In this document: piece after piece, positions 57,280 through 64,000 of the stretch
Layout of the letters: the number at the start of each line of letters is the position of its first letter
How positions within the stretch are numbered: position 1 is the first letter of the stretch
Assembly: GCA_028280805.1 (NCBI GenBank)
Contig: JANQLB010000078.1
Location: forward strand, 95,865 to 159,864
Direction of reading: 5' to 3'
DNA from: Tissierellales bacterium
Lineage (GTDB): Bacteria > Bacillota > Clostridia > Tissierellales > VENL01
Length of the DNA: 64,000 nt
The notes under the pieces: model-generated
Database searches by the model: none
What the model was told of the DNA's origin: nothing
The model's input: the letters and a program-made list of their open reading frames with translations, nothing else
Made by a program: the position numbers and the translations under genes

Positions 57280-57663
57280 ATGAGTACAATAAAAAACGAA
57301 AGAAATAGACAATTTCCTTCAAAAATAAGCACTACTTCATTTGTAAAACTTTATATTTTACACTTATTAAAAGATAGAAGTTATTATGGTAATGAAATAA
57401 TTGACGAAATAAAATCTAGATTAGATGGTAAATGGGAGCCAAGTCCGGGAATGATTTATCCACTGCTTAGAGAGTTAGAGAGTAATGGACATATTAAAGG
57501 CTGGTGGCAAGAACCTGATAAAAGATCAATTAGGCACTATAAGCTAACAGATGAAGGCTATAGTCATTACAATACAATAAAGCTTCTTTATAAGCCTATA
57601 TTTGAAGATTCACTTATCATTATAAAGAACACACTTAGTGATATTTATAATAAAAAAATATAA
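57280..57663 (+). CDS. PadR-family transcription regulator
   Basis: A 127-residue protein with the winged helix of PadR: LYILHLLKDRSYYGNEIIDEI, PSPGMIYPLLRELESNGHI and KRSIRHYKLTDEG. It starts four bases after the PHP gene. PadR proteins usually repress neighbouring exporters; no such gene is adjacent, and the target is unknown. Confidence 0.92.
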   Translation: MSTIKNERNRQFPSKISTTSFVKLYILHLLKDRSYYGNEIIDEIKSRLDGKWEPSPGMIYPLLRELESNGHIKGWWQEPDKRSIRHYKLTDEGYSHYNTIKLLYKPIFEDSLIIIKNTLSDIYNKKI

Positions 57664-57770
57664 GTTTTTCACTGCTAAGTTTTTGTAGAAGATTTATCAA
57701 TATTATAGTATAATATATACTGGATATAAGGACCAACCAAATAATAACATTAAATAAACGGAGGAGAACT

Positions 57771-58964
57771 ATGAATTTTATTCTTTCAAAAAAAGCTAAG
57801 AATATTGCACCATCAGTTACATTAGAAATAACAGCTAAAGCAAATGAAATGAAAAGTAAAGGAATAAATGTTATAGGATTTGGAGCTGGAGAACCAGATT
57901 TCAATACTCCAAAAAACATTCAAGAAGATGGAATAAATGCAATTAGAAATGGAAATACAAGATATACACCTACTCCAGGAATTATACAGCTAAGAGAAGC
58001 AGCATGTGAGAAATTTAAAAGAGATAATAATTTAGATTATAAACCAAATAATATCTTAGTTTCAAATGGAGCAAAACATTCTTTATATAATGCTCTTTGT
58101 TCAGTACTTAATCCAGGCGATGAAGTTATAGTACCTAATCCATATTGGGTAAGTTATCCTGAATTAGTTAAGATAGCTGATGGAGTACCGGTTATGGTTG
58201 AAACTAAAGAGGAGAATGATTTTAAGTATAAACTTGAGGATTTAAATAGTGCTTTAACTCAAAAAACTAAAGCTATATTATTAAATAGTCCAAGCAACCC
58301 TACAGGAACGGTTTACAATATAGAAGAATTAAAGGCTATAGCAGATTGGGCAGTAGAAAATGAGATATTCGTTATATCAGATGAGATTTATGAAAAATTA
58401 ATATATGATGGAGAGAAACATGTTAGTATAGCTTCTTTAAATGATAAGATTAAAGATTTAACCATTGTTATTAATGGTATGTCAAAAGGCTATGCAATGA
58501 CAGGATGGAGAATTGGTATAGCAGCAGCACACCAAGAGATAATTAAGGTTATGACTAATTTACAAAGTCATACTACATCTAATGCCTCATCCATATCACA
58601 GTATGCCAGTGTGGAAGGATTAAGCGGTGATCAAAGCATCATAGATGAAATGAAGAAGCATTTTGTTCAGAGAAGAAATTATATGGTAGATAAGATTAAT
58701 TCTATAAATGGAATGTCATGTAAGAAGCCCAAAGGAGCTTTTTATGTAATGGCTAACATTTCTAAGTTAAAGGGTAAAACAATTAATGGAAAGGCTATTG
58801 AAAGTTCTGTAGATTTAGCTAATATTCTTCTAGATGAAGCTAAAGTTGCAGTAGTTCCGGGTTTAGCTTTTGGATGTGATGATTATGTAAGATTATCATA
58901 TGCTACATCTTTAGATAATATAAAAGAGGGTCTAGAAAGAATTGAAAAACTGTTAAAATTGTAA
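57771..58964 (+). CDS. aspC: Aspartate aminotransferase-like class I PLP enzyme
   Basis: A 397-residue transaminase of the Bacillus AspB type. Motifs: VIGFGAGEPDFNTPKNI, YTPTPGIIQLREAAC, NSPSNPTGTVY, and the PLP lysine in INGMSKGYAMTGWRIG. Transfers the amino group from aspartate or other amino acids to 2-oxoglutarate; exact specificity uncertain. TATAAT is present at about 57708 in the gap. GGAGGAG precedes ATG. Confidence 0.92.
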   Translation: MNFILSKKAKNIAPSVTLEITAKANEMKSKGINVIGFGAGEPDFNTPKNIQEDGINAIRNGNTRYTPTPGIIQLREAACEKFKRDNNLDYKPNNILVSNGAKHSLYNALCSVLNPGDEVIVPNPYWVSYPELVKIADGVPVMVETKEENDFKYKLEDLNSALTQKTKAILLNSPSNPTGTVYNIEELKAIADWAVENEIFVISDEIYEKLIYDGEKHVSIASLNDKIKDLTIVINGMSKGYAMTGWRIGIAAAHQEIIKVMTNLQSHTTSNASSISQYASVEGLSGDQSIIDEMKKHFVQRRNYMVDKINSINGMSCKKPKGAFYVMANISKLKGKTINGKAIESSVDLANILLDEAKVAVVPGLAFGCDDYVRLSYATSLDNIKEGLERIEKLLKL

Positions 58965-58999
58965 TTCATTCAATAAACTTATGATCTTAAGTAAATTAG

Positions 59000-59033
59000 G
59001 ATATGAGGAATAATTAACCTCATATCTTTTTTT
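59000..59033 (+). terminator. Terminator after the aminotransferase gene
   Basis: GATATGAGG (59000-59008) pairs with CCTCATATC (59018-59026) then TTTTTTT. Confidence 0.88.
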
Positions 59034-59121
59034 CGGAACGATCAAAACCTTAAATCATTAGCTATATTACAGTAAATACTATAATCTATAAGTAATTATT
59101 ACAATTGAAAGGAGTATGATA

Positions 59122-60552
59122 ATGAAGGATAAGTATGAAAATCCTCTGATTACTAGATATGCCAGTAAAGAAATGTCTTTAGTATTTTCTCCAGATTCAA
59201 AGTTTAGAACATGGAGAGAATTATGGATTGCATTAGCAGAATCAGAAAAGGAACTTGGTTTAAATATAACTGATGAACAAATTAATGAACTAAAGCAAAA
59301 TAAAAATAATATTAATTATGAATTAGCTGCCAAAAAAGAAAAAGAATTTAGACATGATGTAATGGCTCATATACATGTATATGGTGAGCAGTGTCCTAGT
59401 GCAAGACCAATAATTCATTTAGGTGCTACGAGTGCTTTTGTAGGAGATAATACAGATATTGTACTTATGACAAGAGGATTGAGATTAATTAAAAAAAAGT
59501 TGGTTAATCTTATGGAAAGAATTTCAAATTTTGCTCTTCAATATAAAAGCTTACCAACATTAGGTTTTACTCATTTTCAACCGGCTCAACTAACTACTGT
59601 TGGTAAAAGGGCAGCTTTATGGTTACATGAAATATACATTGATTACAGTAATCTTGAACATGTTATTAATAGTATGAAAATGAGAGGTGTTAAAGGAACA
59701 ACAGGGACCCAAGCTAGTTTTTTAAAACTATTTGACAATGACCATGAAAAAGTGAAAAAGCTTGATTATCTAGTAGCTGAAAAGATGGGATTTAAAAATA
59801 CATATCCTGTCACAGGTCAGACTTACTCTAGAAAGGTAGATTTTGATGTACTTTATGCACTTAGCAGTATTGCTCAATCTCTGCATAAAATAACGAATGA
59901 TATGAGATTATTACAAAATCTAAAGGAAGTGGAAGAACCTTTTGGTGAGAAACAGATAGGTTCATCTGCTATGGCCTATAAAAGAAATCCAATGAGAAGT
60001 GAGAGGATTGCAGCTTTAGCTAGATTTATTATAGCGAATAGTGTTAATCCAGCTATGACAGCATCAACACAATGGTTTGAAAGGACATTAGATGACTCTG
60101 CAAATAAGAGATTAGCAATTCCCCAATCCTTTTTAGCCTGTGATTCTATACTGGAAATAGCAATTAATATATTTAGTGGCTTAGTAGTTTATGAGAATGT
60201 TATTAATAAACATATTGAAGATGAGCTTCCATTTATGGCTACTGAAAATATCTTAATGGAAGCAGTTAAAAAAGGTGGAGATAGACAGGAACTTCACGAA
60301 GAGATACGTAAACTTTCTATGGAGGCAGGAAGAGAAGTTAAGGAAAAAGGAAACAAAAATGACCTTCTTGAAAGAATTATGAAGAGTGATAAATTTAATT
60401 TATCAGATGAAGAAATGTCAGAAATATTAAATCCAAGTAACTATATCGGTAGATCATCAGAGCAGGTTGAAGAATTTATAAACGAATATATAAGACCAAT
60501 TCTTAAAGAAAATAAAAACTTATTAGGCATTGATATACAACTTAAGGTATAA
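59122..60552 (+). CDS. purB: Adenylosuccinate lyase
   Basis: Two steps of purine synthesis. ATG 59122 has AAAGGAG at seven bases; ATG 59116 is too close. 476 residues, longer than the 430-residue Bacillus enzyme and similar to the animal/clostridial clade. Signature: GSSAMAYKRNPMRSER; TLGFTHFQPAQLTTVGKRAALW; GATSAFVGDNTDI. Stands alone between terminators. Confidence 0.93.
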   Translation: MKDKYENPLITRYASKEMSLVFSPDSKFRTWRELWIALAESEKELGLNITDEQINELKQNKNNINYELAAKKEKEFRHDVMAHIHVYGEQCPSARPIIHLGATSAFVGDNTDIVLMTRGLRLIKKKLVNLMERISNFALQYKSLPTLGFTHFQPAQLTTVGKRAALWLHEIYIDYSNLEHVINSMKMRGVKGTTGTQASFLKLFDNDHEKVKKLDYLVAEKMGFKNTYPVTGQTYSRKVDFDVLYALSSIAQSLHKITNDMRLLQNLKEVEEPFGEKQIGSSAMAYKRNPMRSERIAALARFIIANSVNPAMTASTQWFERTLDDSANKRLAIPQSFLACDSILEIAINIFSGLVVYENVINKHIEDELPFMATENILMEAVKKGGDRQELHEEIRKLSMEAGREVKEKGNKNDLLERIMKSDKFNLSDEEMSEILNPSNYIGRSSEQVEEFINEYIRPILKENKNLLGIDIQLKV

Positions 60553-60556
60553 GCTT

Positions 60557-60590
60557 AAAAGTACGGGAATATTTCCCGTACTTTTTATTT
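60557..60590 (+). terminator. Terminator after purB
   Basis: AAAAGTACGGGAA (60557-60569) and TTCCCGTACTTTT (60573-60585) form a perfect 13-bp stem, then TATTT. Confidence 0.9.
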
Positions 60591-60651
60591 AAAAAAACTT
60601 TGTAACAAAATCATATTTCATTAGTTAGTGAAGTGAAAGGAGGATTTGGCT

Positions 60652-61140
60652 TTGGAATTTGAACAAGTATATAAATTGTATTTCAAAGATGTATATACAT
60701 TTCTGTATGGTTTATCACAAAATAAAGCCGTTGCCGAAGATATTACACAAGACACATTTTTAAAAGCAATAAAGAACATTCATACATTTGACGGACGAAA
60801 AGATATTAAAGCATGGCTTTTTACCATAGCACGAAACACATATTATACAGAGTATAATCGCCAAAAAATTTTCTCGCTTTACTGCCTTGAGGACAATGTA
60901 GATAGTAAAACTAATGTTTTGGATAATTTGATATTAAAAGAACAATCTGTTTTGATACTAAAAATTTTGCACAATATGAGCGAACCATATAAAGAAGTTT
61001 TTATGTTAAGATTTTTCGGCAGTCTATCTTTTAAGAAAATCAGCTTAATTTTTACAAAAACTGAAAGTTGGGCGAGGGTTACTTATTATCGAGCTAAAAA
61101 ACAAATATTAGAACAAATGGAGGGAAATTATAGTGAATAA
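60652..61140 (+). CDS. ECF-type sigma factor
   Basis: TTG 60652 lies eight bases after GAAAGGAGG; TTG 60646 is too close. 162 residues: region 2 (YTFLYGLSQNKAVAEDITQD, FTIARNTYY) and region 4 (SEPYKEVFMLRFFGSLSFKKI). The last eight bases overlap the anti-sigma gene, so the pair is translationally coupled. It probably transcribes its own operon, but no convincing ECF promoter was seen upstream. Confidence 0.9.
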   Translation: MEFEQVYKLYFKDVYTFLYGLSQNKAVAEDITQDTFLKAIKNIHTFDGRKDIKAWLFTIARNTYYTEYNRQKIFSLYCLEDNVDSKTNVLDNLILKEQSVLILKILHNMSEPYKEVFMLRFFGSLSFKKISLIFTKTESWARVTYYRAKKQILEQMEGNYSE

Positions 61141-62020
61141 AATAAATTGCGACATTGTAAAGGATATTTTGCCTTTATATGCTGATAACATTGTCAGCGA
61201 AGACACAAAGAAACTTGTTGAAGAACATCTGCTGAATTGTAATGACTGTAAAAAGGAACTTTCATTATTAAAATCCGATTTAGAAACACCTACAGTTGTT
61301 ATAACTGAAAAAGATGACATAGCATTTCTGAAAAAAATAGGTTTAGATATAAAGAAAAAACGAGTATTTACTGCGATGATCTCAGCAACTATTTCAGCCA
61401 TCGTTGTAATATTATCATTTGCATATCTAACTGCACCTGAATATATACCCTATACTCAATCATCTGAGATTATTACTGTAGATCAGAATAATAACAGTGT
61501 AACGCTTTCTTTTGTTGGAGAATATGAACTAACACAAAGTGAACAAGGAATATATAATATTAGTGTTTATAATACAGCATGGAATGAGATTATTGGTGCT
61601 ACAAAATCCCAAACCATTACAGTAAACCCGAATAATGAAGAAGTGAACACAATTTATTATGTGTCTAACGGAGGAGAAGAGGATAAAGTAATATATGGTA
61701 AAAATCCAATTTCTAATGGCGGTGTTATTACCTTGCCACGATTGTTTTTGAATTACTATATTACTCTTGACATGTTAATTATATTTGTTTTGGTAGTATT
61801 CTTTCTAATATTCAGAAAGAAAGAAAAGGTTAAAGCTATAATAGTAAAGATTCTATTTATTCCTGTTTCTTACTTTGTAAGTCATGTTATGATTACAGGA
61901 TTTACAGCTACCTCATATTCAGCAACTCGTGATTTTTATTTAATTTTGCTTTTAGTAATACCTATTTATTTTTTATTTTATATTTTGTATAAAAAGAAAC
62001 ATTCGAAATTTAGGCACTAA
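61133..62020 (+). CDS. Zinc-finger (HC2) anti-sigma factor, membrane protein
   Basis: A 295-residue protein. The N-terminal anti-sigma zinc domain is visible as INCDIVKDILPLYADNIVSE and H-LLN-C-ND-C (H-x3-C-x2-C). A transmembrane helix lies at about 83-100, then an outside domain of about 100 residues (VTLSFVGEYELTQSEQG), and three more helices from about 205 to 288. It would hold the sigma factor at the membrane until an envelope signal. The extra C-terminal helices are unusual for the family. Confidence 0.85.
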   Translation: MNKINCDIVKDILPLYADNIVSEDTKKLVEEHLLNCNDCKKELSLLKSDLETPTVVITEKDDIAFLKKIGLDIKKKRVFTAMISATISAIVVILSFAYLTAPEYIPYTQSSEIITVDQNNNSVTLSFVGEYELTQSEQGIYNISVYNTAWNEIIGATKSQTITVNPNNEEVNTIYYVSNGGEEDKVIYGKNPISNGGVITLPRLFLNYYITLDMLIIFVLVVFFLIFRKKEKVKAIIVKILFIPVSYFVSHVMITGFTATSYSATRDFYLILLLVIPIYFLFYILYKKKHSKFRH

Positions 62021-62068
62021 CTATTATGAGCATAACACGAAGTTCAAAAATTTCAATATTTATTTACA

Positions 62069-62275
62069 AAGGCTCTTGATTTTTATCTACACCATTCAAT
62101 AAAAGAGAGTATAGGCTCAACAAATCTTTTGATACGATTATTTGCAATACTAGACAGAAGAATTGGTAAAAGAACACTTTATAAACTAAAAAGTTAAATA
62201 AATGATCAACCAAAGTGGTTAAAGCAGTTTTATGAATTAAGACTAGATGTGGAAAATATACGTTTTGAAAGATAA
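62069..62275 (+). pseudogene. C-terminal remnant of an SF0329-type protein
   Basis: One frame reads KALDFYLHHSIKESIGSTNL, then LIRLFAILDRRIGKRTLYKL and, after an in-frame TAA, INDQPKWLKQFYELRLDVEN. This is the C-terminal pattern of SF0329-family proteins (IDRRVGKK ... YFYELRL), a family of unknown function. No start or N-terminal half exists upstream, only the anti-sigma gene. Confidence 0.5.
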
Positions 62276-62308
62276 GGTGGCTCATAGAGGGTCATCTTTT
62301 TTTATTAT
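62274..62308 (+). terminator. Terminator after the SF0329-type remnant
   Basis: AAGGTGGCTC (62274-62283) pairs with GGGTCATCTT (62289-62298) with G-U wobbles, then TTTTTTATT. A surviving terminator supports the view that the remnant was once a gene. Confidence 0.7.
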
Positions 62309-62376
62309 AGATTATACATATTATTAGTTATTTGCATCAAAATAATAGTAACATTATTTTTGAAAGGAGAACTTTA

Positions 62377-63864
62377 TTGAATACAAAGAATGTTATTATT
62401 ATAGGTGCAGGAATTGGAGGACTAGCTTCTGCTGTTAGATTGTTAAGTAGGGGTTATAATGTAATAATTTATGAAAAAGAAAGTAGTATAGGCGGTAAGG
62501 TTAATATATTAGAGACGAAGCATTTTAAATTTGATTTAACAGCATCTATATTAATGATGCCTAAAGAATATAAAGAGATTTTTAGTTATGCTAATAGAGA
62601 TTATAAAGATTATATATCTTTAATTAAACTAGACCCTATTTATAGAGTATTTTTTAGTGATAAATCAAAATATGATTTTTCTACTGACCTCACTAAATTG
62701 TCAGAAGTACTTGAGTCATTTTCTAAAAAAGATTTTCATGGTTATTTAAAGCTTTTAGAAGAAGTTTATAATAAGTATAATATTGCATATGAAAATTTTC
62801 TTCATAAATCATTTAATAAACCTCAAGATTTTTTTAATCCTAAAACTCTTACTAAGGCACTAGAGATAAATACACTGACCAATACATATCATTACATATC
62901 TAAATATTTAAATAGTGATAAATTAAAAAATTATATTAGTTTTCAAGCTATGTATGTAGGAATATCTCCGTTTAACGGACCTAATATTTATACTCTGGTT
63001 CCAGTTACGTCACAATTATATGGTATATGGTATATAAAAGGCGGAATGTATTCTTTTATAACAGCTCTTAAAAAATTGATTGATGAGCTGGGTGGAACTA
63101 TAAAAACTGAACTGCCGGTTGAAGAAATAATCTTTTCAGGTGATAAAGCGGCGGGAGTTAAGAGTAAAGAAGGTGTTGAGAAAGCAGATATAGTTGTATG
63201 TAATGCTGATTTTGCATACTCTATGAATAATCTTATTAAGTACAGTAAAGCTAAAGGCGATTATACAGACAAGAAACTTTCAAATCTTAAATATTCATGC
63301 TCAACTTTTATATTATATTTAGGACTAAAGAAAAAATACCCTGAGCTTTCGGTTCATAACATATATATAGGAGAAGATTTTAAAGCAAATATTGAAGCAC
63401 CCTTTAAAGGTATGCTGTCCCCAAACCCTTCTTTATACATTTACTGTCCCAGTAGAATTGACAATAGCATGGCATATGGTAAAAAAGAGGCTTTAAATGT
63501 TACTTTAAGAGTTCCTAACCTATCATTTGATATAAAATGGAATACTAATACCATAAAAACTATAAGAGATAGGATAATTAGAATTATTTCAAATTTAAAA
63601 GGTTTAGAGGATATTGAAGATAATATTTTATATGAGAGTTTTTTTACACCAGAAAATCTTCAATCAGCTTTTAATTGTTATTATGGTAATGCTTTTGGCA
63701 TAAGTCATACTTTAAGTCTTACGAATTATTTTCGACCTCACATAAAGTCGCCTACAGTAAAAAATCTTTATTTTACTGGTGGTTCAATTCAACCTGGTAC
63801 AGGAGTATCAATGGTTCTCATATCTAGTAAAAATCTTGTAGAAGATATAATTAAGTATGAATAA
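62377..63864 (+). CDS. Phytoene desaturase-like FAD oxidoreductase (CrtI/CrtN family)
   Basis: TTG 62377 follows AAAGGAGA; 495 residues. The FAD motif VIIIGAGIGGLASAVRLLSRGY is at the N-terminus, KGGMYSFITAL in the middle, and the CrtI C-terminal motif NLYFTGGSIQPGTGVSMVLIS at the end. Such enzymes desaturate carotenoid precursors, but related clostridial proteins have other substrates. No phytoene or squalene synthase gene is in the window; one may follow beyond it. Confidence 0.87.
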   Translation: MNTKNVIIIGAGIGGLASAVRLLSRGYNVIIYEKESSIGGKVNILETKHFKFDLTASILMMPKEYKEIFSYANRDYKDYISLIKLDPIYRVFFSDKSKYDFSTDLTKLSEVLESFSKKDFHGYLKLLEEVYNKYNIAYENFLHKSFNKPQDFFNPKTLTKALEINTLTNTYHYISKYLNSDKLKNYISFQAMYVGISPFNGPNIYTLVPVTSQLYGIWYIKGGMYSFITALKKLIDELGGTIKTELPVEEIIFSGDKAAGVKSKEGVEKADIVVCNADFAYSMNNLIKYSKAKGDYTDKKLSNLKYSCSTFILYLGLKKKYPELSVHNIYIGEDFKANIEAPFKGMLSPNPSLYIYCPSRIDNSMAYGKKEALNVTLRVPNLSFDIKWNTNTIKTIRDRIIRIISNLKGLEDIEDNILYESFFTPENLQSAFNCYYGNAFGISHTLSLTNYFRPHIKSPTVKNLYFTGGSIQPGTGVSMVLISSKNLVEDIIKYE

Positions 63865-63869
63865 GCATT

Positions 63870-64000
63870 TTAAAAAATCAATAAAGATATATAAATAACT
63901 AAACTTTCCCAGCTTAAATCTGCAAATAACCCCTTGATATAGCTGGCTTGTTGGTCAACCCAGTACTGTAATTGACTTTTAATATTAGATATGTATTTTG
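63870..64000 (-). other. Possible end of a minus-strand gene running off the window
   Basis: On the minus strand an open frame of about 42 codons enters from the window edge and stops at 63870-63872. It reads QYWVDQQASYIKGLFADLSW, then ESLVIYISLLIF. It has protein-like composition but is too short to recognise; a degenerate permease end is one guess. Confidence 0.2.

Noticed and set aside
60601..60640. TGTAAC as a possible ECF -35 in front of the sigma gene
   Set aside because: No CGTA/CGTC-like -10 follows at the right distance.

Overview
The window is a low-GC, AT-rich stretch of chromosome from an endospore-forming Gram-positive bacterium, most likely a clostridium or Tissierellales-type Firmicute. 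The evidence is its gene order, strong AGGAGG ribosome binding sites, frequent TTG/GTG starts, spoVS, a yteA-type regulator, GerM domains, PrkC/PrpC, RNase Y and a PyrR-controlled pyr operon. The species cannot be named from the sequence alone. Almost every gene lies on the + strand; the exceptions are rqcH, one small gene beside it, and a few fragments.

Layout. 0-8.8 kb: the end of divIVA, a DUF5665 membrane protein, a yteA-like regulator, two acetyltransferases, a GerM-domain lipoprotein, an atypical 2-hydroxyacid dehydrogenase, a DinB-like protein, a displaced guanylate kinase (gmk), exoA, lspA and rluD. 8.8-15.6 kb: the pyrimidine operon pyrR-uraA-pyrC-pyrF-pyrK-pyrD-pyrE. It has a classic PyrR attenuator in front of pyrR and a second PyrR-binding hairpin in front of uraA. 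pyrB and carAB are not in the cluster. 15.6-18.8 kb: an IS256-type scar, a large SLH/WG-repeat surface protein and a DUF2164 protein. 18.9-21 kb (minus strand): rqcH and a small membrane protein. 21.2-39.4 kb: housekeeping blocks dapF, yicC-remA-(gmk missing)-rpoZ-coaBC, then priA-def-fmt-DUF116-yugP-rsmB-rlmN-prpC-prkC-rsgA-rpe, then ylmC and dapG. 39.5-50.2 kb: tepA, uppP, ftsK/spoIIIE, rimO, pgsA, cinA, recA (with a LexA box on its promoter) and rny.

50.3-55.1 kb is an accessory island between rny and spoVS, which are often neighbours. It holds a MerR regulator, a beta-lactamase-fold hydrolase, an AraC/transposase relic, a secreted transglutaminase-like protein, a truncated response regulator and a Fur-box promoter with no normal gene behind it. 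55.1-64 kb: spoVS, an M19 dipeptidase, a PHP-domain phosphoesterase, a PadR regulator, an aminotransferase, purB, an ECF sigma/anti-sigma pair, an SF0329-type pseudogene and a phytoene-desaturase-like oxidoreductase.

The most notable direct observations are these. (1) RNase Y can only keep its membrane anchor if translation starts at a non-canonical ATT codon. (2) The uraA leader has a PyrR-binding loop but no U-run, and instead can pair with its own Shine-Dalgarno sequence. (3) gmk is absent from its usual place between remA and rpoZ, where a 126-bp imperfect inverted repeat sits, and a divergent gmk lies 17 kb away. (4) A near-consensus Fur box overlaps the start of a transcript that encodes only tiny ORFs, so it may be an iron-regulated small RNA or a decayed operon. 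No tRNA, rRNA or CRISPR array was seen. No complete novel multi-gene defence or biosynthetic system could be supported.
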